From Mycobacterium parascrofulaceum ATCC BAA-614 (GTDB lineage: Bacteria > Actinomycetota > Actinomycetes > Mycobacteriales > Mycobacteriaceae), in NCBI RefSeq assembly GCF_000164135.1, contig NZ_GG770558.1:74709-116385 (forward strand): DNA of 41,677 nucleotides, written 5' to 3'. The notes under the pieces were generated by a model, which was not told the DNA's origin, did no database searches, and saw only the letters and a list, made by a program, of their open reading frames with translations. Shown piece by piece: positions 23,634-34,570 of the stretch (position 1 is the stretch's first letter; every line of letters begins with the position of its first letter). The position numbers were made by a program, and so were the translations under genes.

Positions 23634-24668
23634 CTTCGAGATGTCGATAACGAAGCGGTAGCGCACGTCGCTCGCCAGGACGCGTTCGTAGGCCTCGTTG
23701 ATGTAATCCGGCTCGATCAGCTCGATTTCGGGCGTCACATCGTGCTCGGCGCAGAAGTCCAGCATCTCCTGGGTTTCGGCGATCCCGCCGATGTTCGACC
23801 CGGAGAGGCTGCGCCGCGCCAACGCCAGCGGGAACGCCCCCACCTCCATCGGGTGCTCGGGGATGCCGAGTTCGACCAGGGTGCCGTCGACGTCGAGCAG
23901 GCCGAGGTAGTCGTTGAGCTTCAGGTTCGCCGACACCGTGTTCAGGATCAGGTCGAAGCTGTTGCGCAGCTTCTTGAACGTGTCCGGGTCGGCGGTGGCG
24001 TAGTAGTGCTTGGCGCCCAGCCGCAGCCCGTCTTCCATCTTCTTCAGCGACTGGGACAGCACGGTCACCTCCGCGCCCATCGCCGCGCCCAGCTTGACGC
24101 CCATGTGCCCGAGGCCGCCGAGGCCGATGATCGCCAGCCGCGTGCCCTCCGCGGCCTTCCAGTGCCGCAGCGGCGAGAACAGCGTGATGCCCGCGCACAG
24201 CAGGGGCGCGGCCTTGTCCAGCGGCAGCGAGTCGGGGATGCGCACGACGAAGTTCTCGTTGACGACAACCGCCTGGCTGTAGCCGCCCTGCGTCGGCGTG
24301 CCGTCTTTGTCGATGGAGTTGTAGGTGAAGGTCGCGCCCGGCTTGCAGTACTGCTCGAGCCCGGCCCGGCAACTGCTGCACTGGCCGCAGGAGTTCACCA
24401 TGCAGCCCACGCCCACGTGGTCGCCGACCTTGTACTTGGTGACCTCGGAGCCGACCTGGCTCACGACGCCGGCGATCTCGTGCCCGGGCACCACGGGATA
24501 GTTGGGCTTGCCCCACTCGGCCTTGACGGTGTGGATGTCGGAGTGGCAGATCCCGGCGAACTTGATGTCGATCGCTACGTCGTGCGGACCGGGGTCACGC
24601 CGCTCGATGGTGGTCTTGGTCAACGGTTCGGTCGCCGACGTGGCGGCGTACGCCGAGACAGTGCTCAT
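23628..24668 (-). CDS. adhC: NADP-dependent zinc alcohol dehydrogenase AdhC
   Basis: 346 residues of the cinnamyl-alcohol-dehydrogenase type of MDR. Catalytic zinc ligands are Cys in GICHSDIH and His-Glu in VPGHEIAG; the four structural-zinc cysteines are in [15 protein letters not shown]. The cofactor motif is [13 protein letters not shown], and a Ser after the second strand (SQSLKK) favours NADP. It reduces aldehydes to alcohols. Equivalent to M. tuberculosis Rv3045. AAGAGGGA lies 5-6 nt before ATG 24668. It follows fecB in the same direction with 117 bp between, and an AT-rich promoter-like region there suggests its own transcript. Confidence 0.92.
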   Translation of the reverse strand: MSTVSAYAATSATEPLTKTTIERRDPGPHDVAIDIKFAGICHSDIHTVKAEWGKPNYPVVPGHEIAGVVSQVGSEVTKYKVGDHVGVGCMVNSCGQCSSCRAGLEQYCKPGATFTYNSIDKDGTPTQGGYSQAVVVNENFVVRIPDSLPLDKAAPLLCAGITLFSPLRHWKAAEGTRLAIIGLGGLGHMGVKLGAAMGAEVTVLSQSLKKMEDGLRLGAKHYYATADPDTFKKLRNSFDLILNTVSANLKLNDYLGLLDVDGTLVELGIPEHPMEVGAFPLALARRSLSGSNIGGIAETQEMLDFCAEHDVTPEIELIEPDYINEAYERVLASDVRYRFVIDISKL

Positions 24669-24706
24669 GAATATCCCTCTTCGAAATGGTCGCGTCGTGA
24701 AAAAGT

Positions 24707-24758
24707 TTAGCTAAGGTAATGTTCTCGGGCCAATTGGGGCCGCCCGATATCACCTTAG
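24707..24758. promoter_or_regulatory. Inverted repeat upstream of adhC
   Basis: TTAGCTAA (24707-24714) runs into CTAAGGT (24711-24717), and ACCTTAG (24752-24758) is its reverse complement 34 bp further on. This is the most AT-rich piece of the fecB-adhC gap. It faintly recalls DtxR/IdeR-type half-sites but does not fit the 19-bp consensus. Confidence 0.3.
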
Positions 24759-24785
24759 GGCGCCGGGCGGCGGTCCGCCGTGGCG

Positions 24786-25892
24786 CTAGTTGATGGGGGC
24801 GTTCACCAGGCGCAGGTCGTCGACGATGCCGCGGGCCGCGATCAGGCCCTCCCCGGTCTGCCACACCTCGTCGTTGACGACGTAGACCCGGTTGTCGTGG
24901 TTGGCGGACAGCTTGCGCCACGGGTTGCTGTCCAGCACGGTGGCGGCGCGCTGGGCGGCGGCCGGTGAGGCGCACGACAGGTAGACGACGTCGGCGTCGG
25001 CGGCGGAAAGGTCGGGGTTCTTGGCCAGGTCGGCGTCGGTGGCGCCGATCTCGAGGTACGGCTTGTCGGTGAATCGCTGGGACGCGGGCCGGTCCACCCC
25101 TACCGCGCCGAGCACGCTGGCCGGGAAGTTGTTGGCGCCGTACACCCGGATCGTGTCGGTGGTCAGCTGCACGATGGAGGCCTGGAAATGGGAGGCGTCG
25201 TGCCGGGCGCCGATGTCGCCGGCCCGCTGCGAGAAGCCGTTGAGCAGGGCGTCCGCCGCGGCGCCGCGCGCGGTGGCGGCGCCCACGCCGCGCAGGTTGT
25301 CCTGCCAGGCGGCGCCGGGGGCGGCGGTGAACACGGTCGGGGCGATCGCGTCCAGCTGCGGATACAACGCGGGTGTCAGGCCCTGGGACCCCAAGATGAG
25401 GTCGGGATGGCTCGCCGCGATAGCGGTGACGTCCGGTTTGCTCCGGGTCCCGACGCCGGGCACGCCGTGCACCGCGCTGCCCAGGTAGGCGGGCTGGCTC
25501 GACGATCCGTCCGGCAGCGCCGCGCCGACCACCCGCGACTGCAGGCCCAGCGCGCACAACGCGTCGAGCTGGTCACCGGACAGCACGACGATGCGCTGCG
25601 GCTCGGCGGGCACCTGCACCACGTCCGGGGTGACGCCCGCGGCGTTGTGCGCCTGCCGCGTCTTCGGCCCGGGGTCGGCCGCCGCGGCTTCCCGCGCGCA
25701 CGACTCGTCCGGGTGACGGTCGTTTCCGAGCACGCCGGCACCGGCGATCTGCGTGGTGGGGGTGACCAGCGAGGGGGTCGCCGACTTGGCGCCGGGTTTG
25801 CCCGATCCACAGCCGCTGCAGGTGACGGCGACGGCCACCGCCAGCGCGGCGGCCGCGCGCAGGGACCCGGGTCGGGTCACGCCGAAAAGCAC
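24786..25892 (-). CDS. fecB: Periplasmic siderophore/haem-binding lipoprotein FecB
   Basis: 368 residues. The signal peptide contains LRAAAALAVAVAVTCSGC, with Cys28 the likely lipidated residue; the -3 position is Cys rather than the usual Leu. Then a linker with TPTTQIAGAGVLGNDR, and the ABC substrate-binding (TroA/FecB-like) fold: PQRIVVLSGDQLDALCALGL, HPDLILGSQG, and YVVNDEVWQTGEG at the end. It is the equivalent of M. tuberculosis Rv3044. FecB proteins bind ferric siderophores or haem for import; no permease genes adjoin it. GTG 25892 is the start, divergent from ctaD. Confidence 0.9.
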   Translation of the reverse strand: MLFGVTRPGSLRAAAALAVAVAVTCSGCGSGKPGAKSATPSLVTPTTQIAGAGVLGNDRHPDESCAREAAAADPGPKTRQAHNAAGVTPDVVQVPAEPQRIVVLSGDQLDALCALGLQSRVVGAALPDGSSSQPAYLGSAVHGVPGVGTRSKPDVTAIAASHPDLILGSQGLTPALYPQLDAIAPTVFTAAPGAAWQDNLRGVGAATARGAAADALLNGFSQRAGDIGARHDASHFQASIVQLTTDTIRVYGANNFPASVLGAVGVDRPASQRFTDKPYLEIGATDADLAKNPDLSAADADVVYLSCASPAAAQRAATVLDSNPWRKLSANHDNRVYVVNDEVWQTGEGLIAARGIVDDLRLVNAPIN

Positions 25893-26068
25893 GCGTCAGA
25901 CGCTAACACCCGCCGGCTCCACGCCCGGCGCGCCGAAACGACACGCCGCGCCGCCGACCCAATTACGACAGTTTGTAGGACCAGCCCTGACGTCGGCATG
26001 ATCGGCCGCTAAGATTCGTGGCAGCTCTGTTTTTGGGCCCCTTCCTATCCGGATGTTTGGAGAAGCTG

Positions 26069-27814
26069 TTGACAGCCGAAGCGCCCCCCTTGGGAGAACT
26101 CGAGGCCGTTCGTCCGTACCCGGACCGGACCGGTCCCAAAGGGAACCTCATCTACAAACTGATCACGACCACCGATCACAAGCTGATCGGCATCATGTAC
26201 ACGGTCACGTGTTTCGTGTTCTTCTTCATCGGCGGACTGATGGCCCTGCTGATGCGCACCGAGCTGGCCGCGCCGGGACTGCAGTTCCTGTCGAACGAGC
26301 AGTACAACCAGCTGTTCACCATGCACGGCACGATCATGCTGCTGCTCTACGCCACGCCCGTCGTGTTCGGTTTGGCCAACCTGGTGCTGCCGCTGCAGAT
26401 CGGCGCGCCCGACGTGGCGTTCCCGCGGCTGAACGCCTTCTCGTTCTGGCTGTTCCTCTTCGGCGGGCTGGTCGCGATGGGTGGATTCATCGTGCCGGGC
26501 GGGGCCGCGGACTTCGGCTGGACGGCCTACACGCCGCTGTCTGACGCCGTGCACTCACCCGGCGCCGGGGGAGACCTCTGGATCACCGGCCTGATCGTCG
26601 CCGGTCTGGGCACCATCCTGGGCGCGGTCAACATGATCACCACGGTGGTCTGCATGCGCGCGCCCGGCATGACGATGTTCCGGATGCCGATCTTCACCTG
26701 GAACATCCTCGTCACGTCGATCCTGATCCTGATCGCATTCCCGATCCTGACCGCCGCGCTGTTCGGGCTGGCCGCCGATCGCCATCTCGGGGCCCACGTC
26801 TACGACGCCGCCAACGGCGGGGTCCTGCTGTGGCAGCACCTGTTCTGGTTCTTCGGCCATCCCGAGGTGTACATCGTCGCGCTGCCGTTCTTCGGCGTCG
26901 TCACCGAGATCATCCCGGTCTTCTCGCGCAAGCCGGTCTTCGGTTACACCACCCTGGTGTACGCGACGCTGTCGATCGCGGCGCTGTCGGTCGCGGTGTG
27001 GGCTCACCACATGTTCGCCACCGGTGCCGTTCTGCTGCCGTTCTTCTCGTTCATGACGTATTTGATCGCGGTGCCGACCGGGATCAAGTTCTTCAACTGG
27101 ATCGGCACGATGTGGAAGGGCCAGATCACCTTCGAGACGCCGATGCTGTTCTCGGTGGGCTTCCTGGTGACCTTCCTGCTGGGCGGCCTCACCGGTGTCA
27201 TGCTGGCCAGCCCGCCGCTGGACTTCCACGTCACCGACACGTACTTCGTGGTGGCGCACTTCCACTACGTGCTGTTCGGCACCATCGTGTTCGCCACCTA
27301 TGCGGGCGTCTACTTCTGGTTCCCCAAGATGACCGGCCGGCTGCTCGACGAGCGGCTGGGCAAGTTGCACTTCTGGTTGACCTTCATCGGCTTCCACACC
27401 ACCTTCCTGGTGCAGCACTGGCTGGGTGACATGGGCATGCCGCGCCGCTACGCCGACTACCTGCCCTCCGACGGCTTCCAGCCGTACAACATCGCGTCGA
27501 CCGTCGGCGCCTTCATCCTGGGCGTGTCGATGTTCCCGTTCGTCTGGAACGTCTTCAAGAGCTGGCGCTACGGCGAGGTCGTGACCGTCGACGACCCGTG
27601 GGGTTACGGCAACTCGCTGGAGTGGGCGACCAGCTGCCCGCCGCCGCGGCACAACTTCACCGAGCTGCCCCGAATTCGTTCGGAGCGCCCGGCATTCGAA
27701 CTGCACTACCCGCACATGGTGGAGCGGCTGCGCGCCGAGGCGCACGTGGGCCGCGCGCACGGGCCGACGGACAAGGACGTCACCAGGATGGACGACGTCC
27801 AGGTTCGCAGCTGA
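26069..27814 (+). CDS. ctaD: Cytochrome c oxidase subunit I (aa3 type)
   Basis: 581 residues, 12 predicted membrane helices. [12 protein letters not shown] holds a haem a ligand, [15 protein letters not shown] the CuB His and the Tyr of the His-Tyr crosslink, [10 protein letters not shown] the other two CuB His, and [11 protein letters not shown] the haem a3 and haem a ligands. This is the catalytic subunit of the bcc-aa3 respiratory supercomplex. TTG 26069 is chosen because the protein then begins [18 protein letters not shown], as I recall for M. tuberculosis CtaD, and GGAG stands 6-9 nt upstream; an in-frame extension to 26018 has no conserved residues. TAAGAT (26010-26015) is a possible -10. 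Confidence 0.95.
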   Translation: MTAEAPPLGELEAVRPYPDRTGPKGNLIYKLITTTDHKLIGIMYTVTCFVFFFIGGLMALLMRTELAAPGLQFLSNEQYNQLFTMHGTIMLLLYATPVVFGLANLVLPLQIGAPDVAFPRLNAFSFWLFLFGGLVAMGGFIVPGGAADFGWTAYTPLSDAVHSPGAGGDLWITGLIVAGLGTILGAVNMITTVVCMRAPGMTMFRMPIFTWNILVTSILILIAFPILTAALFGLAADRHLGAHVYDAANGGVLLWQHLFWFFGHPEVYIVALPFFGVVTEIIPVFSRKPVFGYTTLVYATLSIAALSVAVWAHHMFATGAVLLPFFSFMTYLIAVPTGIKFFNWIGTMWKGQITFETPMLFSVGFLVTFLLGGLTGVMLASPPLDFHVTDTYFVVAHFHYVLFGTIVFATYAGVYFWFPKMTGRLLDERLGKLHFWLTFIGFHTTFLVQHWLGDMGMPRRYADYLPSDGFQPYNIASTVGAFILGVSMFPFVWNVFKSWRYGEVVTVDDPWGYGNSLEWATSCPPPRHNFTELPRIRSERPAFELHYPHMVERLRAEAHVGRAHGPTDKDVTRMDDVQVRS

Positions 27815-29074
<1,260 letters not shown>

Positions 29075-29084
29075 CCGCCGGCTG

Positions 29085-29150
29085 CCCGCGAGCAGACAGG
29101 AAATCGCACGATCTTCGCCAACCTCATGCGATTCTGCGACTGGTCGCGGG
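29085..29150. terminator. Hairpin terminator after serB2 (same family as 8922-8979)
   Basis: The arms 29085-29108 (CCCGCGAGCAGAC then AAATCGCA) and 29127-29150 (TGCGATTCTG then GGTCGCGGG) pair in 18 of 24 positions with an 18-nt loop. The 5' arm shares GCGAGCAGAC and AAATCGC with the hairpin at 8922. It lies between tandem genes. Confidence 0.55.
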
Positions 29151-29201
29151 GGCTGACGACCCGGCAGGTATCCGAGCTTCCCCGTACGGCACGATGGTCG
29201 G

Positions 29202-30044
29202 GTGCCCGAAATCGGTACGGAGGCAGCCGACCCCGATCTGCTGATCGACTTCCGCGACGTCGCACTGCTGCGGGACGGGCGTGTCCTCGTCGGGCCGCTG
29301 GATTGGACGGTCGAACTCGACGAGCGCTGGGTCATCGTCGGCCCCAACGGGGCCGGCAAGACGTCGCTGCTGCGCATTGCGGCGGCGGCCGAGCACCCGT
29401 CGTCGGGCGTGGCCTTCGTGCTCGGCGAGCGGCTGGGCCGGGTGGACGTCTCGGAGTTGCGGTCGCGGATCGGACTGAGCTCGTCGGCGCTGGCGCAGCG
29501 CATCCCCACCGACGAGGTGGTGTCTGATCTGGTCGTCTCGGCCGGCTACGCGGTGCTGGGCCGTTGGCGGGAGCGCTACGAGGACGTCGACTACCGCCGC
29601 GCCATCGACATGCTGGAGAGCCTCGGCGCCGAGCACCTCGCGGACCGTCGCTACGGAACGCTGTCGGAGGGCGAGCGCAAGCGGGTGTTGATCGCCCGCG
29701 CGCTGATGACCGACCCGGAACTGTTGCTGCTCGACGAGCCCGCCGCCGGCCTGGACCTGGGCGGCCGCGAGGAACTGGTGGCGCGGCTGGCCGACCTCGC
29801 CGCCGACCCCGACGCCCCCGCGCTGGTACTGGTCACCCACCACGTCGAGGAGATCCCGCCCGGCTTCAGCCACTGCATGCTGTTGTCGGAAGGGCGCGTG
29901 GTCGCCGCGGGGCTGCTGACCGACGTGCTGACCGCCGAGAACCTGTCCACCGCGTTCGGACAGTCGATCGCCCTCGACGTCGTCGACGGGCGCTACTTCG
30001 CCCGACGCATCCGCACCCGCGCAGCCCACCGGAGGCAGCTATGA
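29202..30044 (+). CDS. ABC transporter ATP-binding protein
   Basis: 280 residues, a complete ATPase: Walker A GPNGAGKTS, signature LSEGERKRVLIARAL, Walker B LLLLDEPAAGLD, and switch His in LVTHHVEEIPPG. It resembles the ModF/PhrA-like or YhbG-like class that lacks a neighbouring permease; the transported substrate is unknown. Equivalent to M. tuberculosis Rv3041c. GTG 29202 start. The stop overlaps the Nudix start (ATGA), so it heads the ABC - Nudix - echA17 operon. Confidence 0.88.
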   Translation: MPEIGTEAADPDLLIDFRDVALLRDGRVLVGPLDWTVELDERWVIVGPNGAGKTSLLRIAAAAEHPSSGVAFVLGERLGRVDVSELRSRIGLSSSALAQRIPTDEVVSDLVVSAGYAVLGRWRERYEDVDYRRAIDMLESLGAEHLADRRYGTLSEGERKRVLIARALMTDPELLLLDEPAAGLDLGGREELVARLADLAADPDAPALVLVTHHVEEIPPGFSHCMLLSEGRVVAAGLLTDVLTAENLSTAFGQSIALDVVDGRYFARRIRTRAAHRRQL

Positions 30045-30871
30045 CGTCACCGACCGAGCCGCCGCTGGTCCCGCGCCCGGCCGCGACTGTGATGCTGGTC
30101 CGCGACGACCCCGGCGGGATCGCGGTGTTCCTGATGCGCCGGCACGCCAAGATGGAGTTCGCCGCCGGGACGATGGTCTTTCCCGGCGGCGGGGTCGACG
30201 ATCGCGACCGCAACGCGGACTTGGGTGGCATCGGGGCCTGGGCCGGCCCGCCACCGCAGTGGTGGGCGGGGCGGTTCGGCATCGAACCGGGCCTGGCCGA
30301 GGCGCTGGTCTGCGCGGCGGCCCGGGAGACGTTCGAGGAATCGGGCGTGCTGTTCGCGGGGCCGGCCGGCGACCCGGACGGGATCGTCGGCGACGCCTCG
30401 GTGTATGCCGACGCGCGCCGCGAGCTCGCCGACGGCACGCTGTCGTTCGCCGACTTCCTGCGCCGCGAGAACCTCGAGCTGCGGTCCGACCTGCTCCGGC
30501 CGTGGGCAAACTGGGTCACCCCAGAAGCCGAGCGCACCCGCCGCTACGACACGTACTTCTTTGTGGGAGCCCTGCCGGAGGGTCAGCGGGCCGACGGTGA
30601 GAACACCGAGTCCGATCGCGCCGGGTGGACCACGCCGCAGGCGGCCATCGAGGATTTCTCCGCCGGCCGCTGCTTCCTGTTGCCGCCGACGTGGACCCAG
30701 CTGGATTCGCTGGCGGGCCGGACCGTCGCCGAGGTGCTGGCCGTCGAGCGCCAGATCGTGCCGGTGCAGCCACACCTGGAGATCCAGGGCGACAACTGGG
30801 TGTTCGAGTTCTTCGACTCCGACCGCTACCACCAGGCGCGCGAAGCCGGCGGGATGGGGTGGCGGCATTGA
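30041..30871 (+). CDS. Nudix hydrolase with an interrupted Nudix box (possible CoA diphosphatase)
   Basis: 276 residues. The Nudix box is recognisable as GGG at 49-51, Glu87 and REtfEEsGv at 95-103. Between the glycines and Glu87 there are about 30 residues more than the G-x5-E spacing allows. Eukaryotic NUDT19-type CoA diphosphatases also carry such an insertion, which with the enoyl-CoA hydratase gene next door suggests a CoA or acyl-CoA substrate; this is inference. GGAGG stands before ATG 30041, which overlaps the ABC stop. Its own stop overlaps the echA17 start (TTGA). Equivalent to M. tuberculosis Rv3040c. Confidence 0.85.
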   Translation: MTSPTEPPLVPRPAATVMLVRDDPGGIAVFLMRRHAKMEFAAGTMVFPGGGVDDRDRNADLGGIGAWAGPPPQWWAGRFGIEPGLAEALVCAAARETFEESGVLFAGPAGDPDGIVGDASVYADARRELADGTLSFADFLRRENLELRSDLLRPWANWVTPEAERTRRYDTYFFVGALPEGQRADGENTESDRAGWTTPQAAIEDFSAGRCFLLPPTWTQLDSLAGRTVAEVLAVERQIVPVQPHLEIQGDNWVFEFFDSDRYHQAREAGGMGWRH

Positions 30872-31632
30872 GGGAGTTCGTCAGCACGGTGGTCAGCGAC
30901 GGCTCGCGGGACGCCGGCCTGGCCATGCTGCTGCTGTCGCGGCCGCCGACCAACGCCATGACGCGGCAGGTCTACCGGGAGATCGTGGCCGCGGCCGCCG
31001 AGTTGGCCGAGCGCGACGACGTCGCCGCGGTCATCCTTTTCGGCGGCCACGAGATCTTCTCCGCCGGCGACGACATGCCCGAGCTGCGGACGCTGACCGC
31101 CCCGGAGGCCGAATCGGCGGCCCGGGCCCGCCAGCAAGCCATCGACGCCGTGGCGGCCATCCCCAAGCCGACCGTGGCCGCGATCACCGGATACGCGCTG
31201 GGCGCCGGGCTCACGCTGGCCCTGGCCGCCGATTGGCGCGTCAGCGGTGACAACGTGAAGTTCGGCGCCACCGAGATGCTGGCCGGACTGATCCCCGGCG
31301 GCGACGGCATGGCCCGCCTGACCCGGGCGGCCGGGGCGAGCCGGGCCAAGGAACTGGTGTTCAGCGGCCGGTTCTTCGACGCCGAGGAGGCGCTGGCGCT
31401 GGGCCTGATCGACGAGATGGTGGCCCCCGACGACGTGTACGACGCCGCGGCGGGGTGGGCGCGCCGCTTCCTGGACGGCCCGCGACACGCGCTGGCCGCC
31501 GCCAAGGCGTGCATCAACGACGTGTTCGAGGCGGGCCCGGCCGAGCGGGCCGCCGCCGAGCGGCGCCGTTACGTCGACGTGTTCGCCGCAGGTCAGACCG
31601 GCGACGAGGACTCCGGCTCCGGCGCCCGTTAG
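30868..31632 (+). CDS. echA17: Enoyl-CoA hydratase/isomerase EchA17
   Basis: 254 residues of crotonase fold. The first oxyanion-hole segment is [10 protein letters not shown] and the second [38 protein letters not shown] holds the region of the catalytic acids, though the first is replaced by a Gly-rich turn, so hydratase activity is probable rather than certain. It would hydrate 2-enoyl-CoA in beta-oxidation. TTG 30868 overlaps the Nudix stop and gives the length I recall for M. tuberculosis EchA17. Confidence 0.92.
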   Translation: MREFVSTVVSDGSRDAGLAMLLLSRPPTNAMTRQVYREIVAAAAELAERDDVAAVILFGGHEIFSAGDDMPELRTLTAPEAESAARARQQAIDAVAAIPKPTVAAITGYALGAGLTLALAADWRVSGDNVKFGATEMLAGLIPGGDGMARLTRAAGASRAKELVFSGRFFDAEEALALGLIDEMVAPDDVYDAAAGWARRFLDGPRHALAAAKACINDVFEAGPAERAAAERRRYVDVFAAGQTGDEDSGSGAR

Positions 31633-31642
31633 GCTGCCCTTC

Positions 31643-32617
31643 ATGACGACGAGTTCGACCGATGCCGTACCCAACCCGCATGCCACAGCCGAGCAGGTGG
31701 AAGCGGCCCGGCATGACAGCAAGCTCGCCCAGGTGCTCTACCACGACTGGGAAGCCGAGTCCTACGACGAGAAATGGTCGATTTCCTACGACCAGCGCTG
31801 CGTGGACTATGCCCGGGATTGCTTCGACGCCATCGTTCCCGACCAGGTGCAGCGCGAGCTGCCCTACGACCGGGCGCTCGAATTAGGCTGCGGCACCGGG
31901 TTTTTCCTGCTCAACCTGATCCAGTCCGGGGTGGCCCGGCGCGGGTCGGTCACCGACCTGTCGCCCGGGATGGTCAAGGTCGCCACCCGCAACGGGCAGT
32001 CGCTGGGGCTCGACATCGACGGCCGGGTCGCCGACGCGGAGGGAATCCCGTACGAGGACAACACCTTTGACCTGGTGGTCGGGCATGCCGTGCTGCACCA
32101 CATCCCCGATGTCGAGCTGGCGCTGCGCGAGGTCGTCCGCGTGCTGCGCCCCGGCGGCCGGTTCGTGTTCGCCGGCGAGCCGACCACCGTCGGCGACACC
32201 TATGCCCGCACGTTGTCCACCTTGACCTGGCGCGCCGCGACCAACGTCACGAAGTTGCCGGGCCTGGGCGGCTGGCGGCGGCCGCAGGCCGAGCTCGACG
32301 AATCCTCCCGCGCGGCCGCGCTGGAGGCCGTCGTCGACCTGCACACCTTTACCCCGGGGGACCTGGAGCGGATCGCCGGCAATGCGGGCGCCGCCGAAGT
32401 GCGAACGGCCACCGTCGAATTCACCGCCGCGATGCTGGGCTGGCCGCTGCGCACATTCGAATGCGCGGTGCCGCCCGGGCGGCTGGGCTGGGGCTGGGCG
32501 AAGTTCGCGTTCAACAGCTGGAAGGCGTTGAGCTGGCTGGACGCCAACGTGATGCGGCACGTCGCCCCGAAGGGCTGGTTCTACAACGTGATGATCACCG
32601 GGGTCAAGCCCTCCTGA
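31643..32617 (+). CDS. SAM-dependent methyltransferase
   Basis: 324 residues. Class I motif I is ALELGCGTGFFLLNL, motif II region VADAEGIPYEDNTFDLVVGHAVLHHIPD, and motif III VLRPGGRFVFAGEP. The C-terminal 120 residues (FTPGDLERIAGNAGAAEVRTATVEF, KFAFNSWKALSWLD) are particular to this mycobacterial group, equivalent to Rv3038c. The substrate is unknown; a small molecule or lipid is likely. ATG 31643 is 10 bp after echA17. The stop at 32615-32617 overlaps the probable start of the next gene. Confidence 0.85.
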   Translation: MTTSSTDAVPNPHATAEQVEAARHDSKLAQVLYHDWEAESYDEKWSISYDQRCVDYARDCFDAIVPDQVQRELPYDRALELGCGTGFFLLNLIQSGVARRGSVTDLSPGMVKVATRNGQSLGLDIDGRVADAEGIPYEDNTFDLVVGHAVLHHIPDVELALREVVRVLRPGGRFVFAGEPTTVGDTYARTLSTLTWRAATNVTKLPGLGGWRRPQAELDESSRAAALEAVVDLHTFTPGDLERIAGNAGAAEVRTATVEFTAAMLGWPLRTFECAVPPGRLGWGWAKFAFNSWKALSWLDANVMRHVAPKGWFYNVMITGVKPS

Positions 32618-33816
32618 GTGACGGCCTCACCTTCGGCGCCGGGGACGTCCGTTATCTGCGGTCGGAAACGGGCGCCGCGGCGCTGGCCGCGGTGGGCCGG
32701 CTCGAGCTGACCGACGCCACCCGGGTCGCCGACATCGCCGCGGCGCGGGCGCGGTTCGGCGATCGGGCGGCGGTGTTGGTGGAGACGACGTTGCTGCGCC
32801 GGCGCGCCGCGGAGAAACTCGGCGGTCTGGGCGCCGAAATCCCCGTGTCGGACTGGCTGTTCACCGACGAGGCGCTGCAGCAGGCCACGGCGGCCCCGGT
32901 GGCCGTGCACCGCGCGGGGCGCCTCGCCGAGGCGGGGGTCGTCGTGCACGACGCGACCTGTTCGATCGGCACCGAGTTGGCCGCGCTGCGCGGGCGGGGG
33001 GTCCGGGCGGTCGGCAGCGACCTCGACGCGGTGCGGCTGGCGATGGCCCGGCACAACCTGGGGGAGGCCGCCGCGTTGTGCCGCGCGGACGCACTGGCCC
33101 CCGTGACCCGCGGCGCCGCGGTGCTCGTCGACCCCGCCCGGCGCGGCGGCGGACGCCGCCGCTTTCGCCTCGATGACTACCGGCCGGCCCTGGGCGCCGT
33201 GCTCGATGCGTACCGGGGCCGCGACATCGTCGTAAAGTGCTCTCCCGGAATTGATTTCGCTGAATTGGGCCGACTCGGCTTCGCCGGCGAGATCGAGGTG
33301 ACGTCACATCGCGGCTCGGTGCGCGAAGCGTGCCTGTGGTCGGCCGGGCTGGCGCAACCGGATGTCCGCCGGCGCGCCAGCGTCCTCGATCGCGGCGAGC
33401 AGATCACCGACGCCGACCCCGACGACTGCCCGGTGCGGCCGGCCGGGCGATGGATCGTGGACCCCGACGGCGCGGTGGTGCGCGCCGGGCTGGTGCGCCA
33501 CTACGGCGCGCGGCACGGGCTGTGGCAGCTCGACCCCGACATCGCCTACCTGTCCGGGGACGCGCTGCCGCCCGCCGTCCGCGGCTTCGAGGTGCTCGAG
33601 CAGCTGGCGTTCGACGAGCGGCGGCTGCGCCAGGCCTTGTCGGCGCTGGACTGCGGGTCGCTGGAGGTCCTGGTGCGCGGTGTGCGCGTGGACCCCGACG
33701 CGTTGCGGCGCCGGATGCGGCCGCGCGGTGGCCGGCCCTTGTCGGTCGTCATCACCCGCATCGGGTCACGGGCCGCCGCCCGCGCGACGGCGTTCGTCTG
33801 CCGTCCGTCGCGATAG
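32614..33816 (+). CDS. Methyltransferase with THUMP-like C-terminal domain
   Basis: About 400 residues. The SAM-binding part carries VVHDATCSIGTELAALRGRGVRAVGSDLDAVRLAMARHN and VLVDPARRGGGRRRF; the end (ALDCGSLEVLVRGVRVDPDALRRRMRPRG) matches the THUMP-like domain of RNA-modifying enzymes. Equivalent to M. tuberculosis Rv3037c. The conserved start (xSDGLTFGAGDVRYLRS) falls on CTG 32614, overlapping the upstream stop as CTGA where ATGA would be usual. The nearest standard starts in frame are GTG 32692, which cuts conserved residues, and ATG 32461, deep inside the previous gene. The start is therefore uncertain; the function in RNA methylation is inferred. Confidence 0.75.
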   Translation: MSDGLTFGAGDVRYLRSETGAAALAAVGRLELTDATRVADIAAARARFGDRAAVLVETTLLRRRAAEKLGGLGAEIPVSDWLFTDEALQQATAAPVAVHRAGRLAEAGVVVHDATCSIGTELAALRGRGVRAVGSDLDAVRLAMARHNLGEAAALCRADALAPVTRGAAVLVDPARRGGGRRRFRLDDYRPALGAVLDAYRGRDIVVKCSPGIDFAELGRLGFAGEIEVTSHRGSVREACLWSAGLAQPDVRRRASVLDRGEQITDADPDDCPVRPAGRWIVDPDGAVVRAGLVRHYGARHGLWQLDPDIAYLSGDALPPAVRGFEVLEQLAFDERRLRQALSALDCGSLEVLVRGVRVDPDALRRRMRPRGGRPLSVVITRIGSRAAARATAFVCRPSR

Positions 33817-33886
33817 CGCCGGGTAGGCTGGTGCGATCGCTTCGCCAGGCGCCCAGCCCCGCCTAACCTGCAAGGACAATAAAAGA

Positions 33887-34570
33887 ATGCGTTATCTGAT
33901 AGCGGCCGTGCTGGTCGCGTCGGCGGCCCTGGTGGCCTGGCCGGCGGCCGCCGCGCCACCGACGTGTGCCAGCTTGGGCGGCACCATCGAGGACGGCCAG
34001 ATGTGTCGCCTGCGCGCCGTCGGCCCCACCTACATGCTCAACATGGCGTTCCCCGCCGACTACCCCGACGAGCAGGCGCTCGCCGACTACATCACCCAAA
34101 ACCGGGACGGTTTCATCGCGGTCGCGCAGAGTTCCGGGTCCCGCGATCAGCCCTACCAGCTCGAGGCCACCACCGAACAGCGCACCTCCGGTCAGCCGCC
34201 GCACAACACCCGCAGCGTCGTGCTCAAGTTCTTCCAGGACCTCGGCGGAACACACCCCTCGATCTGGTACAAGGCGTTCAACTACAACCTCGGGACCAAG
34301 CAGCCGATCACGTTCGACAGCCTGTTCGCGCCGGGCACCGCGCCCCTGGACAGCATCTTCCCGGTGGTGCAGCGCGACCTGGAACGTCAGACCCCGTTCG
34401 GCGCCGCCATTCCGCCCTCGACCGGGCACGACCCGACGCACTACCAGAATTTCGCCATCACCGACGACCAGCTGATCTTCTACTTCGCGCCCGGTGAGAT
34501 GCTGCCGGCGTTCTCCGGGCCGGTCCAGGCCGAGGTGCCCCGCAACGCCATCCCGCCGCTGGCCCTCTGA
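33887..34570 (+). CDS. Secreted DUF3298-type protein, TB22.2/MPT64-like
   Basis: 227 residues. Signal peptide MRYLIAAVLVASAALVAWPAAAA with cleavage near residue 22-23. The mature part has CASLGGTIEDGQMCRL (a Cys pair), YMLNMAFPADYPDEQALADYI, HPSIWYKAFNYNL and FAITDDQLIFYFAPGEMLPAFSGP, the last being a DUF3298/RsiV-type C-terminal domain as in MPT64-like secreted antigens. Equivalent to M. tuberculosis Rv3036c (TB22.2) by sequence and place. The function is unknown. ATG 33887 start. The stop directly abuts a repeat pair that may act as terminator. Confidence 0.88.
   Translation: MRYLIAAVLVASAALVAWPAAAAPPTCASLGGTIEDGQMCRLRAVGPTYMLNMAFPADYPDEQALADYITQNRDGFIAVAQSSGSRDQPYQLEATTEQRTSGQPPHNTRSVVLKFFQDLGGTHPSIWYKAFNYNLGTKQPITFDSLFAPGTAPLDSIFPVVQRDLERQTPFGAAIPPSTGHDPTHYQNFAITDDQLIFYFAPGEMLPAFSGPVQAEVPRNAIPPLAL

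Noticed and set aside
24705..24723. IdeR (iron) box before adhC
   Set aside because: The segment matches only parts of the 19-bp consensus, and the central TTAG-N-CTAA lacks its middle base.
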